Assembly: GCA_965247565.1 (NCBI GenBank)
Contig: CBDFHF010000001.1
Coordinates: forward strand, 248,001 to 312,000
Length of the DNA stretch: 64,000 bases
Origin: CBDFHF01 sp965247565
Lineage (GTDB): Bacteria > Pseudomonadota > Gammaproteobacteria > Methylococcales > Methylomonadaceae
Reading direction: 5' to 3'
Numbering within the stretch: the stretch's first letter is position 1; every line of letters begins with the position of its first letter. Shown one piece after another: positions 56,270 through 63,860 of this stretch. Below the pieces are notes generated by a model. That model had not been told where the DNA came from. It was given only the letters and a program-made list of their open reading frames with translations, and searched no databases. The translations under genes and the position numbers were made by a program.

Positions 56270-57310
56270 ATGAAAATTGTTACTATTGGAATCGATTTAG
56301 CTAAAGAGGTTTTTGCGGTTCATGGCGTTGATACAAGTGGCCATATCGTTTTACGTAAGCAAATTAAGCGCAGTGAAATGTCAAATTTTTTTGTCAATCT
56401 AGAACCGTGCTTGATTGGTATGGAGGCTTGCGGTAGCGCCCATCATTGGGCCAGAAAATTGGAAAACTTTGGTCACACGGTCAAGCTTATTGCGCCTCAA
56501 TTCGTCAAACCTTATGTGAAAACTAATAAAAATGACATGGCCGATGCAGAAGCAATTTGTGAAGCTGTGTCTCGGCCTAATATGCGATTTGTATCCACCA
56601 AAACAGTCGAACAGCAAGCGATCCTTGCGGTGCATCGTGCTAGACAAGGGTTCGTTAAGGCAAGAACGGCTCAGGCGAATCAAATACGCGGGCTACTTTC
56701 TGAATTTGGATTAGTTTTGCCGCAAGGTATTCGCGTCATCACAAAACGTGTCCCAGAAATATTGGAAGATGGTGAAAATGGTTTACCCAGTCCTTTTCGC
56801 CAATTGATTGAACGGTTGATCAATAATCTCAAGGAAATGGATAAGCAGGTTGATGAGTTGGAAACTGAGATTATGTTATGGCATCAAAATAGCGAAGCGA
56901 GCAAGATATTAGCCACGATACCCGGGCTTGGCCCCATCACTGCAAGTGCAATCGTGGCAACTGTTGGAAATGCCAAAGAATTCAAAAATGGCAGGCAATT
57001 GGCTGCATGGTTAGGATTGGTCCCAAAACAGAATTCCAGTGGTGGTAAACAAGTTTTACTTGGCATTAGCAAACGAGGGGATAGTTATTTGCGCACGTTA
57101 TTGATTCATGGTGCCCGTGCGGTGATTCGATTTGCTAAAACCAAGGCGAAACCAGATGTCTGGATCAATAAATTATTGGATAGGCGCAATAAAAACGTGG
57201 TAGCAGTTGCTTTGGCAAACAAAAATGCGCGGATTGTTTGGGCGTTACTGACTAAAAATACTATGTTTAAAACGGATTATTCCCCAGACACTGTTGCTGT
57301 TGGAGCTTGA
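56270..57310 (+). CDS. IS110-family (IS1111 group) DEDD transposase
   Basis: A 346-residue recombinase starting at ATG 56270 (GAGGG upstream). The RuvC-like DEDD domain shows Asp in TIGIDLAKEVFAVHG, Glu in GMEACGSAHHWARKL and Asp residues in KNDMADAEAICEA. The C-terminal transposase_20 domain has IPGLGPITASAIVATVG and PKQNSSGGKQVLLGISKRG with the candidate nucleophilic Ser. Full length, so possibly active. Such enzymes are directed by a structured non-coding RNA encoded in the element. Confidence 0.92.
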   Translation: MKIVTIGIDLAKEVFAVHGVDTSGHIVLRKQIKRSEMSNFFVNLEPCLIGMEACGSAHHWARKLENFGHTVKLIAPQFVKPYVKTNKNDMADAEAICEAVSRPNMRFVSTKTVEQQAILAVHRARQGFVKARTAQANQIRGLLSEFGLVLPQGIRVITKRVPEILEDGENGLPSPFRQLIERLINNLKEMDKQVDELETEIMLWHQNSEASKILATIPGLGPITASAIVATVGNAKEFKNGRQLAAWLGLVPKQNSSGGKQVLLGISKRGDSYLRTLLIHGARAVIRFAKTKAKPDVWINKLLDRRNKNVVAVALANKNARIVWALLTKNTMFKTDYSPDTVAVGA

Positions 57311-57566
57311 TATAACCACACATTTACTGAAAAATAAATAAAGGCACAAAACCACTGGTTGCTAAGGCAATCATAACATGATGGCGAATTTGGTCAGACC
57401 GTGAGTAGCTTAACCTTAACTAGACCTGGCACTTCGAGTGCGTTGTAATGATCAGGAGCTATTCAGCGTATTCCATCAGGGATGGAAGCAATTGCTTCAT
57501 AAAAATCCGAATGTATGGCTGCAATCTGTACCTATTCAATATCATAGATTGAATGCTTTGCAAATT
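57311..57566 (+). ncRNA. Candidate guide (seek/bridge) RNA region of the IS1111-group element
   Basis: The non-coding stretch between transposase stop and right inverted repeat is where IS1111-group elements encode their guide RNA. It contains at least one clear hairpin (TTCCATC at 57471-57477 with GATGGAA at 57481-57487) and a dyad GCAATTGC just after it. Exact RNA ends and guide loops cannot be set by eye. Confidence 0.45.
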
Positions 57567-57641
57567 GTGGGTGTCCATGTATGGTTTAATAAAACCGGAC
57601 ACTTCTAAAGGCAGATTTATAATGTCATTAGGGGTAGAAAA

Positions 57642-57970
57642 ATGAGCAATTCAGAGAAAGCGAAAAAACCAAAATTCACATTAGAGTTTAAACAGGATGC
57701 CGCTAAATTGGTACTTGAGAAAGGCTATACGCATCAGCAGGCAGCCGATAGCTTGGGAGTGTCACTAAGTGCATTAGGTCGCTGGGTCAAGGCTGAGTGA
57801 AAACCGACAAGCGTTGCTGCCGGAAAAAGTCAGTCATTAAATCTTGCGGAACAAAGTGAACTAACCAGGCTGCGTAAGGAAATTGAACAGTTACGCATGG
57901 AGCGCGATATTATACCCATAGGGCACAAGTAAAAAAGGCCGCGGTCTTCTTTGCGAAAGAACTCGGATAA
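57642..57970 (+). pseudogene. IS3-family OrfA (helix-turn-helix) with stop and micro-insertion
   Basis: MSNSEKAKKPKFTLEFKQDA leads into a helix-turn-helix (HQQAADSLGVSLSALGRWVK). TGA at 57798 replaces what is normally a Trp codon. The leucine-zipper region (LRKEIEQLRMERDI) is then split by a 17-bp insertion at 57913-57929 before KKAAVFFAKELG. Confidence 0.85.
57913..57929 (+). repeat. 17-bp micro-insertion, copy A (in IS3 orfA)
   Basis: TACCCATAGGGCACAAG. Deleting these bases restores the OrfA sequence ERDI-IKKAAVFF. The core TACCC-ATA-GGGCA is a near-palindrome. Confidence 0.82.
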
Positions 57971-58507
57971 AGTACGGATTTATCCAAGCGCAACAGAAGA
58001 CCTATCCAATAACCGTATTATGCAAAGTGATGTTAGTCAGTACCAGTGCTTACTATGCTTGGGTTAAGCAACCTGAAGACACGGATAAGCTCACAAAGCG
58101 GCAAAAGCTGGAGCAGCAGACGGTGAAAATTTTCGAAGCATCAAAGTGCACCTATGGTTCCAGGCGACTCTCGGATGCATTGAAAAAAGCAGATTTGCCC
58201 GTTGGCCGCGATAAAGCCCGCCGATTAATGGCCAAATTGAACTTAAAAGCACGCTATCCAAAACGTTTCAAGGTCACGACTGACAGTAATCATAACGATG
58301 CAATTTCACCGAATTTGCTAGATAGGCAGTTTAATGTGGCGAACCCCAACCAAGTGTGGACGACGGATATCACCTACGTTTGGACCCTCGAAGGTTGGCT
58401 ATATGTTGCTGTCGTTGTGGATTTATTTTCCAGGCAAGTCGTGGGCTGGGCGATTGACGACCACATGCGCACGTCGTTGTGTGTCCAAGCGTTGCAAATG
58501 GCATTTT

Positions 58508-58524
58508 TACCCATAGGGCACAAG
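58508..58524 (+). repeat. 17-bp micro-insertion, copy B (in IS3 orfB)
   Basis: Identical to copy A. Deleting it restores the reading QMAFWRRKPDPGLLHHSDRG across a frameshift. Confidence 0.88.
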
Positions 58525-58657
58525 GGCGAAGGAAGCCGGACCCAGGATTGCTCCACCATTCAGATCGAGGCAGCCAATATGCCAGTACTGAATACCGTCG
58601 GCATCTGAAGATAATGAAGATGCAGCAAAGTATGAGTCGTAGAGGTAACTGCTGGGA

Positions 58658-58675
58658 GGGTCTGCCCCTTGGGTA
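58658..58675 (-). repeat. 18-bp micro-insertion, copy C (in IS3 orfB, opposite orientation)
   Basis: On the minus strand it reads TACCCAAGGGGCAGACCC. Deleting it restores GNCWDNSPTERVFRSL, the conserved catalytic-Glu region. Being 18 bp, it leaves the frame open and adds six residues. Confidence 0.8.
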
Positions 58676-58898
58676 TAACAGTCCAACAGAACGCGTGTTC
58701 CGGAGCTTGAAATATGAACAATTAAATTACGAAAAATTTAGAACTAAAGAAGCGGCAAAGTTAAGTATTATTGATTACTTTGCTTTTTATAACGGCAGAC
58801 GATCACATTCAATATTAGGCTATAAAAACCCATTGGTGTCAATCAGCGTTGAAAAGTTGCCAGTTGTCAGCGTTTGAGTTACCAGTTTTTTAGTCGTT

Positions 58899-59650
58899 TT
58901 ATTCCCTTTTTTTGCGTTGCTTTAAGCGGTAGGAATCGTTCTCGGTTTCAAGGATATCGCAATGGTGGGTAATCCGGTCCAATAGTGCGGTCGTCATCTT
59001 GGCATCGCCGAATACCTGGACCCATTCGGCAAAACTCAAATTGGTCGTGACCAGGACAGATGTTTTTTCATACAAATGGCTGATTAGGTGGAACAGCAAG
59101 GCACCGCCCGACTCCGGGAATGGCAAGTACCCCAATTCATCAATGATGACCGCATCCATATTGATGAGCTGTTTGGCCAGGTTACCGGCCTTGCCATTCA
59201 GCTTTTCCTTTTCGAGCAGACTCACCAGGTCTACTGCATTGTACCCACAGGGCATAAATAAAAGCGCACCCGTTTACCCTGATGGATGGCGGCGACACCG
59301 ATAGCGGTCGCCACATGGGTTTTCCCGGTGCCAGTGCCGCCGACAAAAATGAGGTTATGCGCTTGCTCCATAAATGCCCCGGTCGCCAATTGTTCGATAT
59401 GAGCTTGCGATAATGGGGACTCTTCCCAGTTGAAGCTCAGCAAGTCGCGGTGGATGGGAAATTTGGCCGCCTTGACCTGGTACGATAGGCGGCGAGCTTG
59501 GCGGTAGCTTTGTTCAGCCACAATCAGGCGGTCGATTAAGGCCTCTGGGGTGAGCCTTTGCCGGGTTTGTTCTGCCAGCCATTCAGCCAATGCCTCGGCC
59601 ATGCCGTACAGTTGTAGCGCCTTGAGCGCACCGATCCGGTCAATGGACAT
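58899..59650 (-). pseudogene. istB: IS21 transposition helper IstB, frameshifted by a micro-insertion
   Basis: The AAA+ helper starts MSIDRIGALKALQLYGMAEA, overlapping istA. Walker A is FVGGTGTGKTHVATAIG. The frame breaks after GKRVRFY at the 17-bp insertion 59242-59258 and resumes as NAVDLVSLLEKEKLNG with Walker B MDAVIIDELGYLPFPESGG, to 58899. Without that insertion the gene would be intact. Confidence 0.9.
59242..59258 (+). repeat. 17-bp micro-insertion, copy D (in IS21 istB)
   Basis: TACCCACAGGGCATAAA. Deleting it restores the IstB reading GKRVRFYNAVDLVSLL and removes the frameshift. Confidence 0.85.
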
Positions 59651-61139
59651 AATAGACACTCCGCAAGCTGTCGTAACGGCCGCAATCCGCCACGGGTTCA
59701 ACGGCCAAAGCCGGGACAGTGTCACTTCCCAGCGGTTTGGGGCGTTCAGGCTCGGTCAACCGGCGCAGGGCATTCTCGACAATGCTGGCCGACACGACAC
59801 CGGTTTCCAAGGTCAATTCACACGCGACGTCAAGGGCATCCAGGCCGACATCCCGCGCCATGAGCAGCAGTTCCACAAAGGCACGGTCACCTTTGGGTTG
59901 TTTGAGCAACCGGTCTCTGACCACACGGATGGCCGCCGGCAAATCCCAGTCCTGGAACGGTGCGCCATGCCGCAATGCACCTGGCTTTTTCTCCAGCACC
60001 GGCAAGTAGTGCCAAGGGTTGCAGACGAGTTGGTCGCGTGCGAAACAACGGCTATGCTCAGCCTGGATGGCATTGTCAGCCACTATCCAGATACGATTGG
60101 CGTACAATCGGACCGAAACGACCTTACCCGCCCATCCGGCAGGGACGCTGTAGCGGTTACAGTCCACCCGAACCAAGCAGGTGCTGCTGACCCGCATCAT
60201 CTTCTCGACATAACCGTCAAAGCGTGCTGTGACTGGGCTTAGCAGCGGTTGTTCTTCATCGAAACAGTCAGCGATGGTTTTATCCTGGATAGTGGGGTGC
60301 TTGCGATTGGCGAGTTCCTGACAACGCTGGGCCAGCCAAGCGTTTAACGCCGCCAAATCACCAAACTTGGGGCACGGGGTGAACAACCACTCGCGGATAT
60401 TCCCGACCTGGTTTTCAATCTGGCCTTTCTCCCAGCCGGATGCCGGCGTACACGCCACCGGCTCAAACAGGTAGTGGTTGGCTAAGGCCAGGAAACGCCG
60501 GTTGAAATGGCGTTCCTTGCCGACCAGGACGGCGTCGACAACCGTTTTCAGGTTGTCGTAAAGCATTTTTGTGGGGACGCCACCAAAAAACTCAAAGGCC
60601 TGAATATGGGCATCGAACACCATCTCCTGAGCTTCACGCAGGTAAGCGACGACAAACATCTTGCGGCTATAAGCCAACCGAAAATGCGCCAACTTGACGG
60701 TTTGTAATACCCCGGCCAACTCAACCTGTTCATAACTCCAGTCAAATTGGCCGACTTCCCCTATAGGGAAAGCCAGGGGGACAAAGGCTTGCGTTACCTT
60801 CGGCGTCGATTTTTGCTCCTCCTTCCAGGCTTTGACAAAGCGTTGAACGCTGTCATAAGCCCCAGTGTAGCCTTCTACCTGTAACCCTTCGAATAATCGT
60901 TGCGCCGTGCGCCGACGCGACTTCGCCAATGCCGCATCTACCTTCAACCATTGTTCCAGTAACGGTAAATATCCCCCTAACTTGCGTAAGGGTTGCTGGT
61001 CCCGTTGATAGACAGGCTCGGTCTCGGTGCCCAAGTGCTTGCGTACCGTTTGTCGGCACAACTTTAAACTACGCGCTATCGAACTGATCTTTTCATGCTG
61101 TACATAATAACGCCGCCTTATTTCGGCTATAACTTCCAT
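59640..61139 (-). CDS. istA: IS21 transposase IstA
   Basis: A 499-residue DDE transposase from ATG 61139 (MEVIAEIRRRYYVQHEKISS). Helix-turn-helix region SIARSLKLCRQTVRKHLG; catalytic Asp in GEVGQFDWSYEQVEL, Asp in TKMLYDNLKTVVDA and Glu in GWEKGQIENQVGNIRE. The frame is intact, but the partner IstB is broken, so transposition is unlikely without help in trans. Confidence 0.92.
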   Translation of the reverse strand: MEVIAEIRRRYYVQHEKISSIARSLKLCRQTVRKHLGTETEPVYQRDQQPLRKLGGYLPLLEQWLKVDAALAKSRRRTAQRLFEGLQVEGYTGAYDSVQRFVKAWKEEQKSTPKVTQAFVPLAFPIGEVGQFDWSYEQVELAGVLQTVKLAHFRLAYSRKMFVVAYLREAQEMVFDAHIQAFEFFGGVPTKMLYDNLKTVVDAVLVGKERHFNRRFLALANHYLFEPVACTPASGWEKGQIENQVGNIREWLFTPCPKFGDLAALNAWLAQRCQELANRKHPTIQDKTIADCFDEEQPLLSPVTARFDGYVEKMMRVSSTCLVRVDCNRYSVPAGWAGKVVSVRLYANRIWIVADNAIQAEHSRCFARDQLVCNPWHYLPVLEKKPGALRHGAPFQDWDLPAAIRVVRDRLLKQPKGDRAFVELLLMARDVGLDALDVACELTLETGVVSASIVENALRRLTEPERPKPLGSDTVPALAVEPVADCGRYDSLRSVYYVH

Positions 61140-61297
61140 AGCTAACATCCCAGGTAACTCCGGCAAAAAGCCAGATGATTGCACATTACCGGGGTGGCAA
61201 CTTTTCAACGCTGTTTTCCCCGGCTCCCTGGTAATTTTTGCACGCTGATTAACACCCATTGGAATTTGAACGAGAATTTTATAGCAAGGTTGCCTGA

Positions 61298-61533
61298 AAA
61301 AGTGTCCTGTTTTTGTTGACCATTACAAGCGTTGACGGTCTGGTATTGGCCGACAACGTATACGTTGGTTGATTTGAGCCACAGTCTGGTTTAGAGAAGC
61401 ATACTTCAGAGCCCTTTCTATTTTGTAATTTATTGATTATATAGATAATATATTGCTGTATTGTTTTCACCTAACAGTTAACCTTTAACACCGACATGGC
61501 ATACAATTAACACCCTGTTTTATCAGCCCCTTA
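61298..61533. other. Short gap between IS3 right end and toxin-antitoxin operon
   Basis: After the IS3 right inverted repeat (to 61322) the region is AT-rich and shows nothing definite. It follows the last gene of the minus-strand operon and may contain its terminator. Confidence 0.4.
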
Positions 61534-61911
61534 TTAGGGAGCTGATTTTTTAACTGAAGATTGCATCTTTTGTTCAACACATGGTGCAACATCCTCATAA
61601 GCAACGCTTGCTTCATGGGCGATATTGCAAATAAGGGCCTCCTTATGATGAGCGGCTGTCTGTAGTCCAGCCAAAGTTCTCTGAATGTAAACAAAATTAT
61701 GGGCAACATCCTGATAGCCGACATGGGATGCTTTTTCGAATTCCCTATTGTCCAAGTGGCTTTCCATCTTATCCAATGATTCGCGCAGCGCAGCCAGTGA
61801 CATAGCAACACCAACCGTTTCCATAATTATATTTTCATCAAGCCTTTCGATCTCGTCGGTTTTACCGTCAAGTATTGAGAAGATTTTTTGCAGGTCGATT
61901 TCGTTAGTCAT
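61534..61911 (-). CDS. Hypothetical helical protein next to a GNAT/DUF1778 pair
   Basis: A 125-residue, largely helical protein (LDENIIMETVGVAMSLAALR; FVYIQRTLAGLQTAAHHKEA). No signal peptide or membrane helix. It starts two bases after the acetyltransferase stop, as third gene of the operon. I do not recognise the family. An accessory role to the toxin-antitoxin pair is only a positional suggestion. Confidence 0.6.
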   Translation of the reverse strand: MTNEIDLQKIFSILDGKTDEIERLDENIIMETVGVAMSLAALRESLDKMESHLDNREFEKASHVGYQDVAHNFVYIQRTLAGLQTAAHHKEALICNIAHEASVAYEDVAPCVEQKMQSSVKKSAP

Positions 61912-61913
61912 TG

Positions 61914-62432
61914 TTACAAGTCCCCCATTATTTTCCTAATATCTTTCACCAACAGGTGGAGATGGTAAGGATCAGTCGGAGAAGGCAGAAAATTGAAATG
62001 CTGGTAAAACGCTTTAGCCTTGTCGTCCTTGGCATGTACTAGAAAAGCCCTGATACCTGCGATATCGGCAGCTTGGACAGTACGTTGCATCGCATTCCGT
62101 AGCAGCCCGGCACCTATACCTTTCCCTTGCCAAGCAAGGTCAGTGGCTAGGCGGGCCAATAACATGACAGGGACAGCATTTCGGGACAGCCCTTTAACAA
62201 GACGATCCGGTGCGTCTTCATAGGCGACATGACCCACAACCAGTGTGTAGTATCCTATGATTTCTTCCCCACTAACACCGACATAAGTTTGCGCCCCATC
62301 AGCGCGTTGGCTCATTAGGGCGTATCGCTTTAAGTATCGGTTTAGGTTGTCTTGCCCACAATCAAAAGCGTCAGTCTGGTGCGTCTGCTGAAGTTTTTCT
62401 ATGTGGCAACGATTTTTGTGTTCCGCGCTCAA
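61914..62432 (-). CDS. GNAT acetyltransferase, likely TacT-type toxin
   Basis: A 172-residue GNAT enzyme. The acetyl-CoA loop is seen in LATDLAWQGKGIGAGLLRNA; FDCGQDNLNRYLKRYALMSQ is the N-terminal signature of TacT/AtaT relatives, and AFLVHAKDDKAKAFYQHFNF the C-terminal one. These toxins acetylate the amino acid on aminoacyl-tRNA and stop translation. It overlaps the DUF1778 antitoxin gene by four bases. Confidence 0.88.
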   Translation of the reverse strand: MSAEHKNRCHIEKLQQTHQTDAFDCGQDNLNRYLKRYALMSQRADGAQTYVGVSGEEIIGYYTLVVGHVAYEDAPDRLVKGLSRNAVPVMLLARLATDLAWQGKGIGAGLLRNAMQRTVQAADIAGIRAFLVHAKDDKAKAFYQHFNFLPSPTDPYHLHLLVKDIRKIMGDL

Positions 62433-62701
62433 TCAAAAATACCCGGCTCGCGCATTAACCGTTCAAGCCGGGGCAAAGGCCGAGGCTGCGCTTCAAGGGC
62501 AGCCTGGAAAGCTGCCCATTGATCAGCATCCAGGCTAAAATAGCGGCGATCCGCCAGCACCTCGTCCGCCGCACCTAATGCACTTTCAAGTACGAATTCA
62601 CTGACCGATTTATGACGTAAAGTAGCCGCCGCCTGAAGCGCCTCTTTGGCTTCTGGATGGATCCTGAGATCTATTCGGTCTGTGCGTTTGTTCGTTATCA
62701 T
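62429..62701 (-). CDS. DUF1778 ribbon-helix-helix antitoxin (TacA-like)
   Basis: A 90-residue protein. The N-terminal ribbon-helix-helix (RIDLRIHPEAKEALQAAATL, then KSVSEFVLESAL) should bind the operon promoter; the C-terminal tail (YFSLDADQWAAFQAALEAQP) is the toxin-neutralising part. It precedes and overlaps the GNAT gene, the standard TacAT order. Confidence 0.9.
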   Translation of the reverse strand: MITNKRTDRIDLRIHPEAKEALQAAATLRHKSVSEFVLESALGAADEVLADRRYFSLDADQWAAFQAALEAQPRPLPRLERLMREPGIFD

Positions 62702-62803
62702 AGTAATTTCTCCTTATGGTATAAGACTAACACAACTGTACACACAATGCCAGTACGCCACTATATTTTTACATCATCCAAATTTCGGGTAATTAAAGTA
62801 ACC

Positions 62804-62836
62804 CGCAAGTGACCGGGAAGAATTCGATCACTTGCG
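62804..62836. repeat. Inverted repeat, 9-bp arms
   Basis: CGCAAGTGA (62804-62812) and TCACTTGCG (62828-62836) are exact reverse complements separated by 15 bases. It could be an operator or the end of a lost element. Confidence 0.6.
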
Positions 62837-62903
62837 ACTATGAAAAGGTCAAACTTCTGTCAGTTCCGCCATTTCCAAGGCATCATCGACTTCAATGCCA
62901 AGG

Positions 62904-62935
62904 TATCGTAAATGTGCAGCTGCACATTTACGATA
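62904..62935. repeat. Perfect 32-bp palindrome
   Basis: Sixteen uninterrupted base pairs centred on the CAGCTG at 62917-62922, beginning TATCGTAAATGTGCAG. There is no loop, so it would form a cruciform or a symmetrical protein-binding site rather than a typical RNA hairpin. Confidence 0.9.
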
Positions 62936-63038
62936 TTATGACCAGTAGGAAGTTATGTTGAGTACGGCGGCCAAGTATCCGTTTTTTATCCCTTTACCCT
63001 TTCATAACTGCACATAAAATTTGATGATCGTCTTCCGT

Positions 63039-63061
63039 GGCGGCCATTGGGGCCGCCTTTT
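63039..63061 (+). terminator. GC-rich hairpin followed by T run, before the recombinase gene
   Basis: GGCGGCC and GGCCGCC enclose ATTGG and are followed by TTTT. It looks like a small intrinsic terminator that would block read-through into the recombinase gene, or a leader structure of that gene. Confidence 0.55.
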
Positions 63062-63076
63062 CGAGGAGGTCGATCA

Positions 63077-63616
63077 ATGCTTCAATCTAACCAACAAGTT
63101 GAACACAATTTAATACTGCGGAAGCTCAGTACAGAAGCTTTAGAGCAACTGGAGAAACTCGGCTATAGCGCAAGATCGCTCAGGCGATACTGTACGATTT
63201 GGCAGCATCTTATTGCTTTTTCACAGCAGAAGGATTTAGGTGATACGTTCTCGGAGAATTTGGCTGGGCGTTTTATAGATGCTTACCGCATCCGGGACGG
63301 CGAGATCGTCGCTCCAAAAGATGGATGGCGGCGTCACGTCGATTTCAGCATCAAATTACTTGCAATTTTTGCCAGTCAAGGCCGTCTAAATCGCACCCGC
63401 ACCGATATGCAAAAGGTGCACATCCCCCCTGCAATGAGAAAGCCGTTGCGTGACTTCGAAGAGTATTGCAGGGATCGGCGTCACCTTCGACAGTCGACGC
63501 TTTCCGAGCGGATTCGCGAGATTGCGATATTCCTCGATTTTTTGGGCTCACGAAATCTCAATTCCCTGGATCAGGTGCAGCCCGCCGATCGTAAACGTTC
63601 AGCCCTGACACTTTGA
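63077..63616 (+). pseudogene. Tyrosine recombinase/integrase, N-terminal part only
   Basis: From ATG 63077 (GAGGAGG upstream) about 179 residues are encoded. The core-binding, SAM-like N-terminal domains are visible (LEKLGYSARSLRRYCTIWQH; RQSTLSERIREIAIFLDFLG). The frame ends at TGA before any catalytic R-H-R-Y residues. An IS66 fragment begins 11 bp later, so the gene was probably cut by a past insertion. Confidence 0.7.
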
Positions 63617-63626
63617 CGAAAGAATT

Positions 63627-63842
63627 TTATTTAAGCATCACTTTTTCAATGGCTTCTGGCGTCAATGGTAGCAACTCATCAATGCGGCTATTTGGCCAAG
63701 TAGGCAATTTTTCCAGCGTGTCTTTTAACCAAGTTTCTGGGTTTAGACCGTTGAGCTTAGCGGTGCCCAATAAGCTTTGAATGACGGCGGCGCGCTGGCC
63801 TGCGCGTTCGGACCCCACGAATAACCAGTTTTTTTTATGCAA
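63627..63842 (-). pseudogene. IS66-family transposase, C-terminal fragment
   Basis: About 70 residues matching the IS66 C-terminal element (NWLFVGSERAGQRAAVIQSL, then KLNGLNPETWLKDTLEKLPT and RIDELLPL). The DDE body that should precede it, at higher coordinates, is missing; the join lies at the perfect palindrome 63829-63860. Confidence 0.85.
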
Positions 63843-63860
63843 AGCTTTGCATAAAAAAAA
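63829..63860. repeat. Perfect 32-bp palindrome at the IS66 break point
   Basis: Eight T, then ATGCAAAGCTTTGCAT, then eight A: sixteen uninterrupted base pairs centred on AGCT. It sits exactly where the IS66 sequence breaks off. A related GCATAAT stretch recurs near 63939. Confidence 0.9.

Larger units (their letters stand above)
56190..57578 (+). mobile_element. IS110-family element, IS1111 group
   Basis: Subterminal arms ATGGACGCCCAC (56190-56201) and GTGGGTGTCCAT (57567-57578) pair at 11 of 12 positions. The element has a short left non-coding end and a long (256 bp) right non-coding end, the IS1111-group layout. Exact termini are not defined because the group makes no target duplication and the repeats are subterminal. 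Confidence 0.75.
57971..58836 (+). pseudogene. IS3-family OrfB integrase-type transposase, interrupted
   Basis: The frame (KYGFIQAQQKTYPITVLCKV) enters the rve domain with VWTTDITYVWTLEGWLYVAV, a first catalytic Asp. A 17-bp insertion at 58508 shifts the frame; the rest (RRKPDPGLLHHSDRGSQYAS, second Asp) continues in another frame and carries an in-frame 18-bp insertion at 58658. It is cut after GYKNPL by the IS21 element and resumes beyond it at 61262-61297 as EFEREFYSKVA-stop. Confidence 0.88.
58837..61254 (-). mobile_element. IS21-family element inserted in the IS3 element
   Basis: The 2418-bp element has ends TGTCAATCAGCGTTGAAAAG (left) and, reading inward from the right, TGTTAATCAGCGTGCAAAAA. 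It is flanked by an exact 8-bp direct repeat CCCATTGG at 58829-58836 and 61255-61262. Removing the element and one copy rejoins the IS3 OrfB reading frame. Confidence 0.93.
57582..61322 (+). mobile_element. IS3-family element interrupted by an IS21-family element
   Basis: The left end (from TGGTTTAATAAAACCGGACA at 57582) and the complement of the right end (TGGTCAACAAAAACAGGACA, ending at 61322) are imperfect inverted repeats, with strong identity in AAAAC-GGACACTT. Subtracting the IS21 insertion and one target copy leaves 1315 bp, normal for IS3. Both transposase frames are damaged. Confidence 0.82.
62702..63076. other. Intergenic region with two dyads and a hairpin
   Basis: It carries an inverted repeat (62804-62836), a perfect 32-bp palindrome (62904-62935) and a GC hairpin with T run (63039-63061). 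The antitoxin promoter must lie near 62705-62760. No gene is supported. Confidence 0.6.

Noticed and set aside
58899..59725. istB frameshift as a simple sequencing error
   Set aside because: The break is an exact 17-bp extra segment related to three others nearby, not a single-base indel.
60750..60780. Fifth micro-insertion (CCCCTATAGGGA) in istA
   Set aside because: It codes for the normal FPIGEVGQFDW segment in an intact frame and lacks the TACCCA/GGGCA ends.
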